A stretch of 64,000 nucleotides of DNA from Streptomyces sp. TLI_105 (GCF_900105415.1 NZ_FNSM01000001.1:3076501-3140500), one strand, 5' to 3'. Shown: positions 51,149 through 61,150, counted from the stretch's first letter. Translations and numbers: made by a program. The notes: generated from the sequence alone by a model not told the origin.

Positions 51149-52291
51149 AGTGGGCCGGCGGCTCAGGAGCCAGGGTTCGACGACGCCGAGGCCTCGGACC
51201 GGGCGCTGCCACATGGGCTGGAGCGCGAAGCGGTACGTGGCGGCCTGGCGGCCCTCCTTCTCCGCGCGGGCCGCCTCCTCGGCCGCCTCCGTCTCCGAGG
51301 CGGGCGCCTCACCGGTCCTGGTCAGCTCCTCCGCGAGGGCGCCGTCGACGAGGACGGCGTCCTTCGGGGCTATCGAGGTGAGGCGGCTGGCCAGGTTCAC
51401 GGTGGTGCCGAAGACGTCGCCCATCCGGGTCGTCACCGTGCCGAAGGCGATGCCGACGCGCAGCGCGGGCATCGTCTCGTCGTGACCGAGGGTCTCGATG
51501 AGCCGGAGCGCGATCTCGGCGGCCGTGCCGGGGTCGTCGGCGCAGTACAGCACCTCGTCGCCGAGGGTCTTGATGAGCCGGCCGCCGTGCGCGGCGACGA
51601 GGTCGGCGCAGGTGGTCTCGAAGGCCTCGACGAGCTCGCCGAGCTCCTCCTCCTCCAGGCGGCGGGTGAGCCGGGTGAAGCCGACGAGGTCCGCGAAGCC
51701 GACGGCGAGCCGGCGGTCGACCATCTCCTCGTCGTCGGCGGCCTGGACGACCCGGCCGGTGGCGGCGGCGAGCTGCCGGCGCCACACGTAGATGAGGAAC
51801 TCCTCCAGCTCGGGCAGGAGCAGCTCGACCAGCGGGTACGTGACCTCGGTGCGGGTCATGCCGGGCTCGGGCGGCTCGGTGAGGCCCTCCAGGAAGGAGT
51901 CGATCTGCCACTCGGCGAGGCGCGCGGTGGTCTGTCCGGTGGAACGGGCCACCTGCACGGCCATCGGCTCGCTGAGCAGCCCGGCCTCGACGAGGCCGGC
52001 GAGCCGCCGCAGGGCGAGGACGTCGGCCTCGGTGAGCGCCTTGGCCTGACCGATGTCGGCGAAGCCCATGGCCCGCCAGAAGCGCGAGGCGAGCTCCATG
52101 GAGACGCCGGCGGTGCGGGCGGCCTGGAAGGGGGTGTAGCGGCGGTCGGCGCCGAGGATGAGCTGTTCGAGGCGGATGGCGAGGGGGTCGTGGGTCGGCT
52201 CCACCGTGTGGTCGACCTCGTGGTGGGGGGTGGGGTACGTCGGCGGTTCCGACGGGGCGCCGCCGCCGTTGCTCGCGTCGTCAGCGGTCAC
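51146..52291 (-). CDS. cya: Class III adenylate cyclase
   Basis: GTG 52291 lies 6 bp behind AGGAGG, giving 381 aa; longer frames upstream are not needed. Residues 1-190 form a helical N-terminal region (pH or ligand sensing in related actinobacterial cyclases). The catalytic domain has metal-binding Asp201 in VGFADLVGFT and Asp245 in KTLGDEVLYCADDP, and FGTTVNLASRLTSIAP near 305. It makes cAMP, needed in Streptomyces for germination and development. The last codon run ends at TAG formed at the edge of the MITE-like element. Divergent from no gene; birA lies upstream in the same direction. Confidence 0.93.
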   Translation of the reverse strand: MTADDASNGGGAPSEPPTYPTPHHEVDHTVEPTHDPLAIRLEQLILGADRRYTPFQAARTAGVSMELASRFWRAMGFADIGQAKALTEADVLALRRLAGLVEAGLLSEPMAVQVARSTGQTTARLAEWQIDSFLEGLTEPPEPGMTRTEVTYPLVELLLPELEEFLIYVWRRQLAAATGRVVQAADDEEMVDRRLAVGFADLVGFTRLTRRLEEEELGELVEAFETTCADLVAAHGGRLIKTLGDEVLYCADDPGTAAEIALRLIETLGHDETMPALRVGIAFGTVTTRMGDVFGTTVNLASRLTSIAPKDAVLVDGALAEELTRTGEAPASETEAAEEAARAEKEGRQAATYRFALQPMWQRPVRGLGVVEPWLLSRRPT

Positions 52292-52529
52292 CGGCCGCCT
52301 CCTGCCCGTTCCCTGCCCACTTGCCCTGCCGATCTGTCGCCATCGATCGCGGTCAACGATACGGCAGCTGTGCGCTGGGTCACGCGCGCACAGCAGCCGC
52401 CCCGGTTCACGCCACGCGGGCCGTCGGGGTGAACGCGCCGGAGGGCGCCGCGCGCATGGGGTGTGCCCACCCGTTCCTCCCTGCGGAACGATTGCCCCCA
52501 CGGCGCGGAACGCATGCCCGCACCGGGGG

Positions 52530-53375
52530 TCACGTCCGCAGGTGGACGATGTCGCCCGCTCCCACCGCTTCCGTGCCGCCGCCTTCCGTGGCGACGACCA
52601 GGCGGCCGTCGCCGTCCAGGGCGACGGCCTCGCCCTCCAGCATGCGCTCGCCGGGCAGCTCGGCGCGGACGCGGCGGCCGAGGGTGGCGCAGCCGGCCGC
52701 GTAGGCCGCCTGGAGGCCGGAGGCGGCGGGGTCGCCGTCGGCCCGCACCCAGTCGCCGTAGTACTGCTCGAGGGAGCGCAGGACGGCCCGCAGGAGGGTG
52801 TCGCGGTCGGTGGAGACCGCGTCGGCGAGGAGGAGGGAGCCGGCCGCCGGGACGGGCAGCTCGTCCTCACGGAGGGTGACGTTGATGCCGAGGCCGACGA
52901 CGACGGCGTCGGCGCCGGCGCGCTCGGCGAGGATGCCGCCGGCCTTGCGTTCCTCGCCCGCGACGGAAACCAGGAGGTCGTTGGGCCACTTGAGGGAGGT
53001 GTCGACGCCGGCGGCCTTCGCGAGGCCGGTGGCGGCGGCCACGCCGGTGAGCAGCGGGAGCCAGCCCCAGCGGTGGACGGGCACGGCGGGCTTGAGGAGG
53101 ACGGAGAGGAAGAGCCCGGAGCGCGCGGGCGCGGTCCAGGTGCGGTCGAGCCGACCGCGGCCCGAGGTCTGCTCCTCGGCCACGAGCACGGCGCCTTCGG
53201 GCAGTTCGTCGGCCCGGGCGGCGAGGTCGCTGTTGGTGGAGCCGGTGCTGCCGACCACGTCGAGGGAGGTCCACAGGCCGTCGGGGAGGACGAGCGCGCG
53301 GCGCAGCGCGGGGGCGTTCAACGGGGGCCGGTCGAGGTCGGACCAGGGTCCGCCGGAGCCTTGGGAGGTCGTCAT
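52530..53375 (-). CDS. birA: Biotin--[acetyl-CoA-carboxylase] ligase
   Basis: Encodes 281 aa from ATG 53375. The biotin-ligase core has STNSDLA (near 47), the adenylate-binding loop TSGRGRLDRTWTAP (near 70-84), KWPNDLLV (near 129) and GLGINV (near 160). No N-terminal helix-turn-helix is present, so it is a ligase only, not a repressor. It attaches biotin to the BCCP domain of the carboxylase alpha subunit encoded at 59319, and lies divergent from pccB, whose product depends on it. Confidence 0.94.
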   Translation of the reverse strand: MTTSQGSGGPWSDLDRPPLNAPALRRALVLPDGLWTSLDVVGSTGSTNSDLAARADELPEGAVLVAEEQTSGRGRLDRTWTAPARSGLFLSVLLKPAVPVHRWGWLPLLTGVAAATGLAKAAGVDTSLKWPNDLLVSVAGEERKAGGILAERAGADAVVVGLGINVTLREDELPVPAAGSLLLADAVSTDRDTLLRAVLRSLEQYYGDWVRADGDPAASGLQAAYAAGCATLGRRVRAELPGERMLEGEAVALDGDGRLVVATEGGGTEAVGAGDIVHLRT

Positions 53376-53509
53376 GCAAGCCAGACTAGGTGTGGCAAAG
53401 ACCGCAGTGCCGAACCGTACCGCCGTCGATACGCTACGGATCAGTAGGCCAGCAGTAGCCCATTCGTAGTCAACGAACCCCCCGTGACCAGGCAGGGAGC
53501 CGCATCCCG

Positions 53510-55114
53510 ATGTCCGAGCCGGCAGAGCAGTACGAGATCGACATTCACACGACCGCGGGCAAGATCGCGGACCTCAAGCGCCGTATCGACGAGGCCACGC
53601 ACGCCGGCTCGGAGCGCGCGGTGGAGAAGCAGCACGCCAAGGGCAAGCTGACCGCGCGCGAGCGGATCGCCCTGCTCCTGGACGAGGATTCGTTCGTGGA
53701 GCTGGACGAGCTGGCCCGGCACCGCTCGACCAACTTCGGTCTGGAGAAGAACCGGCCGTACGGAGACGGTGTCGTCACCGGCTACGGCACGGTGGACGGC
53801 CGTCCGGTCGCGGTGTTCTCGCAGGACTTCACCGTCTTCGGCGGTGCGCTGGGCGAGACGTACGGCCAGAAGATCATCAAGGTGATGGACTTCGCGCTGA
53901 AGACCGGCTGCCCGGTCGTCGGCATCAACGACTCCGGCGGTGCCCGCATCCAGGAGGGCGTGAGCGCGCTCGGCATGTACGGCGAGATCTTCCGCCGCAA
54001 CACCCACGCCTCCGGGGTGATCCCGCAGATCTCCCTGATCGTGGGCCCCGCCGCGGGCGGCGCGGTGTACTCCCCCGCGATCACCGACTTCACGGTGATG
54101 GTGGACCAGACCTCGCACATGTTCATCACCGGTCCCGACGTCATCAAGACGGTGACCGGCGAGGACGTGGGCTTCGAGGAGCTGGGCGGCGCCCGGACGC
54201 ACAACTCGACGTCCGGCGTGGCGCACCACATGGCGGGTGACGAGAAGGACGCGATCGAGTACGTCAAGTCCCTGCTCTCGTACCTCCCGTCGAACAATCT
54301 CTCGGAGCCGCCGGCCTTCCCGGAGGTCGCGGAGACCGGGGTGACGGACGAGGACCGGGAGCTCGACACGCTGGTCCCGGACTCGGCGAACCAGCCGTAC
54401 GACATGCACCGGGTCATCGAGCACGTCCTGGACGACGGCGAGTTCCTGGAGACGCAGGCGCTGTTCGCGCCGAACATCGTGACCGGCTTCGGCCGCGTCG
54501 AGGGCTTCCCGGTGGGCGTGGTCGCCAACCAGCCGATGCAGTTCGCCGGCTGCCTGGACATCGACGCCTCGGAGAAGGCCGCGCGGTTCGTCCGCACCTG
54601 CGACGCCTTCAACATCCCGGTGCTGACGTTCGTGGACGTGCCGGGCTTCCTGCCGGGCGTGGACCAGGAGTACGGCGGCATCATCCGGCGCGGCGCGAAG
54701 CTGATCTACGCGTACGCGGAGGCGACGGTCCCGCTGATCACGGTCATCACGCGCAAGGCCTTCGGCGGCGCGTACGACGTCATGGGCTCCAAGCACCTGG
54801 GCGCCGACCTGAACCTGGCGTGGCCGACGGCGCAGATCGCGGTCATGGGCGCGCAGGGCGCGGTCAACATCCTGCACCGCCGGACCATCGCGGAGGCGGA
54901 GGCGAACGGCGAGGACGTGGAGGCGGTGCGCGCCCGGCTCATCCGGGAGTACGAGGACACCCTCCTCAACCCGTACACCGCCGCCGAGCGCGGCTACATC
55001 GACGGCGTGATCCTGCCCTCCGACACCCGCCCGCAGATCGTCAAGGGCCTGCGTCAGCTCCGTACGAAGCGGGAATCCCTGCCTCCGAAGAAGCACGGCA
55101 ACATCCCGCTCTAG
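53510..55114 (+). CDS. pccB: Acyl-CoA (propionyl-CoA) carboxylase beta subunit
   Basis: Encodes 534 aa from ATG 53510. This is a carboxyltransferase with N half ([19 protein letters not shown] near 45, the acyl-CoA pocket [15 protein letters not shown] near 144-158) and C half (the biotin-side loop [24 protein letters not shown] near 372, and [23 protein letters not shown] near 415-437). It transfers the carboxyl group from biotin to propionyl- and acetyl-CoA, making methylmalonyl- or malonyl-CoA for lipids and polyketides. It is followed 26 bp later by the epsilon subunit gene and needs the AccA-type alpha subunit. Confidence 0.96.
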   Translation: MSEPAEQYEIDIHTTAGKIADLKRRIDEATHAGSERAVEKQHAKGKLTARERIALLLDEDSFVELDELARHRSTNFGLEKNRPYGDGVVTGYGTVDGRPVAVFSQDFTVFGGALGETYGQKIIKVMDFALKTGCPVVGINDSGGARIQEGVSALGMYGEIFRRNTHASGVIPQISLIVGPAAGGAVYSPAITDFTVMVDQTSHMFITGPDVIKTVTGEDVGFEELGGARTHNSTSGVAHHMAGDEKDAIEYVKSLLSYLPSNNLSEPPAFPEVAETGVTDEDRELDTLVPDSANQPYDMHRVIEHVLDDGEFLETQALFAPNIVTGFGRVEGFPVGVVANQPMQFAGCLDIDASEKAARFVRTCDAFNIPVLTFVDVPGFLPGVDQEYGGIIRRGAKLIYAYAEATVPLITVITRKAFGGAYDVMGSKHLGADLNLAWPTAQIAVMGAQGAVNILHRRTIAEAEANGEDVEAVRARLIREYEDTLLNPYTAAERGYIDGVILPSDTRPQIVKGLRQLRTKRESLPPKKHGNIPL

Positions 55115-55140
55115 CCCGTCCGGACCCTCAAGGAGCCGAC

Positions 55141-55353
55141 ATGATCAAGGTCGTACGAGGCAACCCGACTCCGGAGGAGTTGGCCGCCGCACTGGCGGTG
55201 GTTCAAGCCCGGGCCGCGGCCACGGCGGCGGCGTCCGCCGAGGCGGGCGGCCCGGCGGTACCGGAGGGGTGGTCGGATCCCTCCCGTATCGCGCGGGCGG
55301 TGCGGCAGCGGCCGGGCCCGCGGGCCTGGGCGCGGTCGTACTGGCCCGTGTAG
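55141..55353 (+). CDS. accE: Acyl-CoA carboxylase epsilon subunit
   Basis: Encodes 70 aa from ATG 55141 with AAGGAG before it. The short acidic-helical protein begins IKVVRGNPTPEELAAALAVV, the conserved AccE/PccE signature, and ends in a Trp-rich RPGPRAWARSYWPV segment. The epsilon subunit binds the beta hexamer of actinobacterial carboxylases and raises activity. Translated with pccB and ended by a 21-bp hairpin. Confidence 0.92.
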   Translation: MIKVVRGNPTPEELAAALAVVQARAAATAAASAEAGGPAVPEGWSDPSRIARAVRQRPGPRAWARSYWPV

Positions 55354-55359
55354 CCGTCG

Positions 55360-55413
55360 CGGCATGCGAAAGGCCGGACCCCTTGTGCGGGAGGTCCGGC
55401 CTTTCGCATGCCG
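55360..55413. terminator. Very strong bidirectional terminator
   Basis: A perfect 21-bp stem (CGGCATGCGAAAGGCCGGACC and complement) and a 12-nt loop lies between accE and the convergent MFS gene. Confidence 0.92.
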
Positions 55414-55418
55414 CTTCC

Positions 55419-56834
55419 TCACGCTCGCGCACGGCGCAGGAAGAGGCCGGAGAGCACGGCTCCGGCGGCGACGATCGCGGCGTTGACGAGGACCGCGCGG
55501 CCGATGCCGTCGAGGAGCACGGGCGCGGTGACGACGACGGCGCTCATGACCGGCGTGCCCATGGTGATGCCGATCTGCTGGGTCATGGTCGCCAGTCCGG
55601 TCGCCATGCCCTGCTCGCCGTCGGGGAGGCCGGAGGTGGCGGTGACCATGAAGCCGACGATCGCGAGCATGTTGCCGACGCCGCCGGCGAAGGTCGCGGC
55701 GAGCAGCAGCGCGAGGCCGCCGCGGTCGTCGAGGCCGTACAGGGCGAGCGTGGCGGCGGCCTGGAGGAGTCCGCCGGAGACGAGGGCGGCGCGGGCACCG
55801 AAGCGGCCGATGAAGCGGGAGGCGGCCACTCCGCCGAGGACCGTGCCGGCGCCGAGGACGCCGAAGGAGAGGCCGGCGGCGAGCGGGGAGAAGCCCAGGA
55901 CGTCCTGGAGGTACAGGGTCATCAGGAAGACCAGGGAGGTCTCGGTGACGAAGGCGACGAGCCCGGCGAGGTTGCCCCAGACGACCGTGCGGCGCTTCAG
56001 GACGTGGATCGGGACGAGGGGCGAGGCGGACCGCCGTTCGACGAGGACGAAGGCGGCGAGGAGTACGGCGCCGACCGCGAGGGAGACGAGCGCCGTGGGG
56101 TCGGTCCAGCCGTGCTCGCCGGTGACGGTCAGGCCGTAGACGAGGGCGAGGAGTCCGCCGGTGACGGTGACGGCGCCGGGGACGTCGAGGCGGGGCCGGA
56201 CGGCGGGGCGGCTCTCCTTCAGGACGGCGGGGGCGACGAGGAGCACGGCGAGGGCCACCGGGACGTTGACGAGGAAGGCCCAGCGCCAGGAGAGCAGGTC
56301 GGTGAGGACGCCTCCGAGGATCGCGCCGGTGGTGAAGCCCGCGGACATGAGGGCGCCGTTCAGTCCCAGTGCCTTGGCCCGCAGCGGGCCCTCCGGGAAG
56401 GAGGAGGTGAGCAGGGAGAGCCCGGCGGGGGTGACGGCGGCGGTGGCGAGGCCCTGGGCGACGCGGGCGGCCATCAGCATCTCGGGGCCGGTGGCGAGGC
56501 CTCCGGCGAGGGAGGAGACGCCGAGGACGGCCATGCCGCCGAGGAAGAGGCGGCGGCGTCCGACCAGGTCGGCGACACGCCCGAAGAGGAGGGTGAATCC
56601 GGCGGCGGCGAGGGCGAAGGCGGTGGCGATCCACTGGAGGCCGCCGAGGGTGAAGCCGAGTCCCTCGCCGATGACGGGCAGGGCGACGTTCAGGATCGAG
56701 AAGTCGACGGCCAGCATGAACTGGGCGAGGAGGAGGACGACGAGGACGAGCCGCATCCGTCCGGTCATCCGGGCTTCGGCGGGGTCCTTGGAGGCAGAGG
56801 TGGAGGTGGACGTGGGGAGATCGAGGGCGGCCAT
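55419..56834 (-). CDS. MFS drug-efflux transporter (DHA2/EmrB type)
   Basis: Encodes 471 aa from ATG 56834. About 14 hydrophobic segments are predicted. The first-loop landmarks are QFMLAVDFSILNVALPVI (near 38) and GRVADLVGRRRLFLGG (near 85), motif A of the family; the C-motif region GLSLLTSSFPEGPLRAKALG lies near 138. It belongs to the 14-helix EmrB/QacA multidrug antiporters that expel hydrophobic compounds using the proton gradient. The divergent TetR regulator likely represses it. Confidence 0.93.
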   Translation of the reverse strand: MAALDLPTSTSTSASKDPAEARMTGRMRLVLVVLLLAQFMLAVDFSILNVALPVIGEGLGFTLGGLQWIATAFALAAAGFTLLFGRVADLVGRRRLFLGGMAVLGVSSLAGGLATGPEMLMAARVAQGLATAAVTPAGLSLLTSSFPEGPLRAKALGLNGALMSAGFTTGAILGGVLTDLLSWRWAFLVNVPVALAVLLVAPAVLKESRPAVRPRLDVPGAVTVTGGLLALVYGLTVTGEHGWTDPTALVSLAVGAVLLAAFVLVERRSASPLVPIHVLKRRTVVWGNLAGLVAFVTETSLVFLMTLYLQDVLGFSPLAAGLSFGVLGAGTVLGGVAASRFIGRFGARAALVSGGLLQAAATLALYGLDDRGGLALLLAATFAGGVGNMLAIVGFMVTATSGLPDGEQGMATGLATMTQQIGITMGTPVMSAVVVTAPVLLDGIGRAVLVNAAIVAAGAVLSGLFLRRARA

Positions 56835-56922
56835 GCGTACGACCCCTTAATGGGAGGTAAGTTCCGTTAAGATGTCCCGTACCGTAGCAGAGTCGATGGC
56901 GTTAATGGAACAGGAGACCCGT

Positions 56923-57540
56923 TTGACTGAGAGCCGACCGGCCACGCCCGGCACCACGCGCCCCGGCGGCCGCACCGCCAAGGTCCGCAGGGCGGTCCTC
57001 GACGCCACCCTGGAGGCCCTCGCCGACACCGGCTTCCACGCCCTGAACATGGACCGCATCGCCGCGGGCGCCGGCGTCGGCAAGACCACCGTCTACCGCC
57101 GCTGGGGCTCCCCCGTCGGCCTGGTCACCGACCTCCTGCACGACATGGCCGAGCAGTCGCTCCCCGCCTCCGACACCGGCACCCTCGCGGGCGACCTGCG
57201 GGCCAACGCCGAACTCGTCCGGGCCACCCTCGCCGACCCCCGGATGGGCGCCGTCTTCCGCGCGGTCATCGCCGCCGCGGCCTGCGACGAGGAGTGCGCC
57301 CGCGCCCTCGCCGGCTTCTACCGGACCCGGCTCGCCGAATGGGCCCCCGTCGTCGCCAAGGGCACGGCGCGCGGCGAGATCCCGGCGGGGACGGACCCCG
57401 TGGAACTGCTCCGCGCCGTCTCCGCGCCGCTCTACTACCGCTTCGCGGTCACCCGCGAGGAACTCGACGCGGCCGTCGCGGAACGGGCGGTGACGGCGGC
57501 GCTCGCGGCCGCGCGGGACGGGGTGTTCGTGGGGGCGTAG
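56923..57540 (+). CDS. TetR-family regulator
   Basis: TTG 56923, 6 bp behind AGGAG, is preferred to ATG 56872, which has no ribosome-binding site and would include operator-like DNA; 205 aa. The helix-turn-helix is near 28-60 ([26 protein letters not shown]). The C-terminal ligand domain is typical, with [21 protein letters not shown] near 165. It is divergent from the MFS gene, the usual arrangement for a repressor of an efflux pump. Imperfect dyad GTTCCGTTAA ... TTAATGGAAC (about 56864-56912) may be the operator. Confidence 0.9.
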   Translation: MTESRPATPGTTRPGGRTAKVRRAVLDATLEALADTGFHALNMDRIAAGAGVGKTTVYRRWGSPVGLVTDLLHDMAEQSLPASDTGTLAGDLRANAELVRATLADPRMGAVFRAVIAAAACDEECARALAGFYRTRLAEWAPVVAKGTARGEIPAGTDPVELLRAVSAPLYYRFAVTREELDAAVAERAVTAALAAARDGVFVGA

Positions 57541-57583
57541 GGCGCGGTACGGCGCGTCCCTCCCCGAATAGTCCTTCCGCACC

Positions 57584-57615
57584 GGGGCGCCTGAGTATCC
57601 GTACTCAGGCGCCCC
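57584..57615. terminator. Strong hairpin, terminator or leader structure
   Basis: A perfect 14-bp stem (GGGGCGCCTGAGTA and complement) with TCCG loop lies 44 bp past the TetR stop and 27 bp before the 42-aa ORF. Confidence 0.7.
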
Positions 57616-57642
57616 GCGCGCCCCGCCCGCAGGATCGAAGGC

Positions 57643-57771
57643 ATGCTGTGGTCCGACCCGAAGAACCAGCCGCCGAAGTTCCTGCGCGACATGCAGGCGA
57701 TGCTCCGCCGCACGGGCGTGCTGCTGGCGCTGGCGATGGTGGTGGCGATGTTCGTGGCCAGCGCCCGCTGA
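57643..57771 (+). CDS. 42-aa single-helix membrane protein (MmpB-like)
   Basis: ATG 57643 follows AGGATCGAAGG. The sequence starts [16 protein letters not shown] and continues to a charged helix [10 protein letters not shown] and a hydrophobic segment [15 protein letters not shown], ending at a stop at 57769. As recalled, NCBI annotates Streptomyces proteins of this size that begin MLWSDP as morphogenic membrane protein MmpB; this was not checked. The gene is too short for most ORF lists. Real coding status is supported by the ribosome-binding site, membrane-like pattern and good codon use. Confidence 0.75.
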   Translation: MLWSDPKNQPPKFLRDMQAMLRRTGVLLALAMVVAMFVASAR

Positions 57772-57784
57772 CCACGCGCGCGTA

Positions 57785-57847
57785 CGGGCCGAGCCACGCG
57801 CGCGTGCACCGGGCCCCGGGCGCGCGGGCCGAGCCACGCGCGCGTGC
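57785..57847. repeat. 23-bp direct repeat upstream of maf
   Basis: Two exact copies of a 23-bp unit containing GGGCCGAGCCACGCGCG lie at 57785-57807 and 57825-57847. The gap holds no gene. Confidence 0.85.
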
Positions 57848-57875
57848 GTACCCCGCCACTGGCTACGCTGCCCCC

Positions 57876-58481
57876 ATGACTGCTGATCCGCGCCGTGTCG
57901 TGCTCGCCTCCGCCTCCCCCGCCCGGCTCGGCCTGCTCCGGCAGGCCGGACTCGCTCCCGAGGTGATCGTGAGCGGCGTCGACGAGGACAAGGTCCACGC
58001 CCCGACGCCGGCCGAGCTCGCACTCGCCCTCGCGGAGGCGAAGGCCGCTCATGTCGCCGCCCGGCCCGAGGTGTTCGGCGCGCTCGTCATCGGCTGCGAC
58101 TCGGTCCTGGAGCTCGACAAGCAGGCCCTCGGCAAGCCGGCCGACGCCGAGGAGGCCACCGCCCGCTGGAAGGCGATGCGCGGCCGGGTCGGCATCCTCC
58201 AGACCGGCCACTGCGTCTACGACACGGCCGCCAAGCGCTTCGAGTCGGCGACGGCCTCCACCGTGGTCCGCTTCGGCGAGCCGACGGACGAGGAGATCGC
58301 CGCGTACGTGGCGAGCGGCGAACCGCTCCACGTGGCGGGCGCGTTCACCCTGGACGGCCGCTCGGCGCCGTTCATCGACGGCATCGACGGCGACCCGGGC
58401 AATGTGATCGGCCTGTCCCTGCCGCTCCTGCGCCGGCTCCTGCGCAAGCTGGACGTCGAGATCACCGACCTCTGGACCTGA
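57876..58481 (+). CDS. maf: Maf-type nucleoside triphosphate pyrophosphatase
   Basis: Encodes 201 aa from ATG 57876. The Maf family motif [21 protein letters not shown] opens the protein (near 6-26). The catalytic Asp/Glu cluster is in [11 protein letters not shown] (near 71) and [18 protein letters not shown] (near 87). Maf enzymes hydrolyse non-canonical or certain canonical NTPs to NMP and pyrophosphate; a role in septum formation is described for some. Not in an operon with the following convergent gene; 15 bp separate the stops. Confidence 0.92.
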   Translation: MTADPRRVVLASASPARLGLLRQAGLAPEVIVSGVDEDKVHAPTPAELALALAEAKAAHVAARPEVFGALVIGCDSVLELDKQALGKPADAEEATARWKAMRGRVGILQTGHCVYDTAAKRFESATASTVVRFGEPTDEEIAAYVASGEPLHVAGAFTLDGRSAPFIDGIDGDPGNVIGLSLPLLRRLLRKLDVEITDLWT

Positions 58482-58496
58482 CGGCCCGTGAGGGCG

Positions 58497-58934
58497 CTAC
58501 GCGGACGCCGGTGCCTCCTCGGGGGCGCCGGCACCCTTCTCGTACCCCTCGCCGTACGCCACCAGGGTGAGGACGACCAGTCCGAGCACGGTCACGAGGA
58601 AGGCGAAGGCTTCCCAGCCGAGGAGGGCGACGGCGACCGCGCCGAGGACGCCGTGGACGATCGCGCAGCCGATGAGGAGCGCCCGGCCGAAGCGGCCCGG
58701 GCGGCGGTCCCGGACGCCCGCGAGGAGGGCGACGAGGGCGCAGAGGGCGAGGGCGGCGCCGGAGGCGATGCCGAGGCCCCAGGTGCCGGCGACCATCGCG
58801 TCGGGGTCCATGCCGTCGAGGGACATCGACTGGGCCTCCACGAAGCCCGCCATGACGGCGTTGATCGCGACGATGCCGGGCGCTTCGAGGAAGAGCACCG
58901 CGGCCGTCACGAGCGCTATCGGTCTGCGGGCCAC
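58497..58934 (-). CDS. Four-helix membrane protein of unknown function
   Basis: GTG 58934, 8 bp behind AGGGGG, gives 145 aa (GTG 58943 would add three residues). Four hydrophobic segments are visible near residues 4-26, 53-72 (GTWGLGIASGAALALCALVALL), 88-107 and 109-130. The segment AQSMSLDGMDPDAMVAG connects the first pair. No family was recognised. It is convergent with maf and divergent from accA. Confidence 0.8.
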   Translation of the reverse strand: MARRPIALVTAAVLFLEAPGIVAINAVMAGFVEAQSMSLDGMDPDAMVAGTWGLGIASGAALALCALVALLAGVRDRRPGRFGRALLIGCAIVHGVLGAVAVALLGWEAFAFLVTVLGLVVLTLVAYGEGYEKGAGAPEEAPASA

Positions 58935-59318
58935 CTCGGCCACCCCCTGGATTCGCCTGTTACCGACAGTACGGTCGACAGCGCGAAGGCTACTGGCCGG
59001 TAAACCCTCGGGCAAGGGTTCGCACACGGCGGGCGACGGCGGGAGGCTGACGGACGGCCGGGCAAAGAATCGTTGAGCCATTCGTAGGGACTCCACAAAG
59101 AAACCCGAACGGCCCCTGGTCCCACGAACAGAGACCTGCGCCACACCTCGGAGCTACTGTGCCGTCAAGGAACCCTGCGTACCGTGGTGCGACAAGGGAA
59201 TTCACGACCCGAGCGGGCCCGTGGTCACGCTCCGTGTGGGCAAGCTCACCACTGGGGACGGGTCGAAAGGCCGTGTCGGCAGTCCCTAAACTCAGCTTGT
59301 TTCAAGGAGGGAGCCATC
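58935..59318. other. 384-bp intergenic region upstream of accA
   Basis: No gene was identified. The right end has a possible accA promoter: TCGAAA, 18 nt, TAAACT (about 59257-59286) about 30 bp before the GTG and its AAGGAGG site. A short hairpin AACCCT-AGGGTT lies near 59002-59020. The left end should hold the promoter of the membrane protein gene. Confidence 0.5.
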
Positions 59319-61073
59319 GTGCGCAAGGTGCTCATCGCCAACCGTGGCGAAATCGCTGTCCGTGTGGCCCGGGCGTGCCGGGACGCGGGTATCGGCAGCG
59401 TGGCCGTGTACGCCGAGCCGGACCGGGACGCTCTGCATGTCCGGGCGGCCGACGAGGCGTTCGCTCTGGGCGGTGACACTCCGGCGACCAGTTATCTGGA
59501 CATGGCCAAGGTCCTGCAGGCCGCGAAGGACTCGGGCGCGGACGCGGTCCACCCCGGTTACGGGTTCCTCTCCGAGAACGCGGAGTTCGCGCAGGCGGTG
59601 CTGGACGCCGGTCTGACGTGGATCGGCCCGCCGCCGCAGGCGATCCGGGACCTGGGTGACAAGGTCGCCGCCCGTCACATCGCGCAGCGCGCCGGCGCCC
59701 CGCTGGTCGCCGGCACCCCGGACCCGGTCTCGGGCGCCGAGGAGGTCGTGGCGTTCGCCGAGGAGCACGGTCTGCCGATCGCGATCAAGGCCGCGTTCGG
59801 CGGCGGCGGTCGCGGCCTGAAGGTCGCCCGCACGCTCGAAGAGGTCCCCGAGCTGTACGACTCGGCCGTCCGTGAGGCCGTGGCGGCCTTCGGCCGGGGC
59901 GAGTGCTTCGTCGAGCGCTACCTCGACAAGCCCCGCCACGTCGAGACGCAGTGCCTGGCCGACTCCCACGGCAACGTGGTCGTCGTCTCCACGCGTGACT
60001 GCTCGCTGCAGCGCCGTCACCAGAAGCTGGTCGAGGAGGCCCCCGCGCCGTTCCTGACCGAGGCGCAGAACGAGCAGCTGTACGCGGCGTCGAAGGCGAT
60101 CCTGAAGGAGGCCGGCTACGTCGGCGCCGGCACGGTCGAGTTCCTCGTCGGCCTCGACGGCACGATCTCCTTCCTGGAGGTCAACACGCGTCTGCAGGTC
60201 GAGCACCCGGTGACCGAGGAGGTCACGGGCCTCGACCTGGTGCGGGAGATGTTCCGCATCGCCGACGGCGAGGAGCTGGGCTACGGCGACCCGGAGATCC
60301 GCGGTCACTCCTTCGAGTTCCGCATCAACGGCGAGGACCCGGGCCGCAACTTCCTGCCCGCCCCCGGCACCGTCACCCTCTTCGCCCCGCCGACCGGCCC
60401 CGGCGTCCGGCTCGACGCGGGCGTGGAGTCCGGCTCGGTGATCGGCCCGGCCTGGGACTCGCTCCTGGCCAAGCTGATCGTCACCGGCGCCACCCGCGAG
60501 CAGGCGCTGCAGCGCGCGGCGCGCGCCCTGGCGGAGTTCAAGGTCGAGGGCATGGCGACGGCGATCCCGTTCCACCAGGCCGTCGTGGTCGACCCCGCCT
60601 TCACCGCCGACCCGTTCCGCGTCCACACCCGCTGGATCGAGACGGAGTTCGTCAACGAGATCAAGCCGTTCGCCCCGGCCGGCGCCGAGGGCGACGAGGA
60701 CGAGGCGGGCCGCGAGACGATCGTCGTCGAGGTCGGCGGCAAGCGCCTGGAGGTCTCCCTGCCCTCCTCGCTCGGCATGACCCTGGCCCGCACCGGCCTG
60801 GCGGCCGGCGCGAAGCCGAAGCGTCGCGCGGCCAAGAAGTCCGGCCCGACCGCCTCCGGCGACACCCTCGCCTCCCCGATGCAGGGCACGATCGTGAAGG
60901 TCGCGGTCGAGGAGGGCCAGGAGGTCAAGGAGGGCGACCTGATCGTCGTCCTGGAGGCCATGAAGATGGAACAGCCCCTCAACGCCCACCGCTCCGGCAC
61001 CGTCAAGGGCCTGAGTGCCGAGGTCGGCGCCTCCGTCACCTCCGGTGCCACCATCTGCGACATCAAGGACTGA
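59319..61073 (+). CDS. accA2: Acyl-CoA carboxylase alpha subunit (biotin carboxylase plus BCCP)
   Basis: GTG 59319 behind AAGGAGG gives 584 aa. The biotin-carboxylase part starts [20 protein letters not shown], includes the ATP-grasp glycine loop [14 protein letters not shown] (near 157-170), [15 protein letters not shown] (near 287) and a linker ending near 505. The C-terminal BCCP domain carries biotinylated Lys549 in EAMKMEQP. It carboxylates biotin and feeds the beta subunit (53510) in this region and others; BirA (53375) biotinylates it. Long upstream frame from 59184 is rejected for lack of start context. Confidence 0.95.
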   Translation: MRKVLIANRGEIAVRVARACRDAGIGSVAVYAEPDRDALHVRAADEAFALGGDTPATSYLDMAKVLQAAKDSGADAVHPGYGFLSENAEFAQAVLDAGLTWIGPPPQAIRDLGDKVAARHIAQRAGAPLVAGTPDPVSGAEEVVAFAEEHGLPIAIKAAFGGGGRGLKVARTLEEVPELYDSAVREAVAAFGRGECFVERYLDKPRHVETQCLADSHGNVVVVSTRDCSLQRRHQKLVEEAPAPFLTEAQNEQLYAASKAILKEAGYVGAGTVEFLVGLDGTISFLEVNTRLQVEHPVTEEVTGLDLVREMFRIADGEELGYGDPEIRGHSFEFRINGEDPGRNFLPAPGTVTLFAPPTGPGVRLDAGVESGSVIGPAWDSLLAKLIVTGATREQALQRAARALAEFKVEGMATAIPFHQAVVVDPAFTADPFRVHTRWIETEFVNEIKPFAPAGAEGDEDEAGRETIVVEVGGKRLEVSLPSSLGMTLARTGLAAGAKPKRRAAKKSGPTASGDTLASPMQGTIVKVAVEEGQEVKEGDLIVVLEAMKMEQPLNAHRSGTVKGLSAEVGASVTSGATICDIKD

Positions 61074-61093
61074 TCCGTCGCGACCAGTACGGT

Positions 61094-61131
61094 ACGAAGG
61101 GCCCGCAGGCAGCCGCCTGCGGGCCCTTCGT
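61094..61131 (+). terminator. accA terminator
   Basis: A perfect 17-bp stem (ACGAAGGGCCCGCAGGC, loop AGCC, complement) starts 21 bp after the accA stop. Confidence 0.9.
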
Positions 61132-61150
61132 CGAGGGGAGTCATTCGCAC

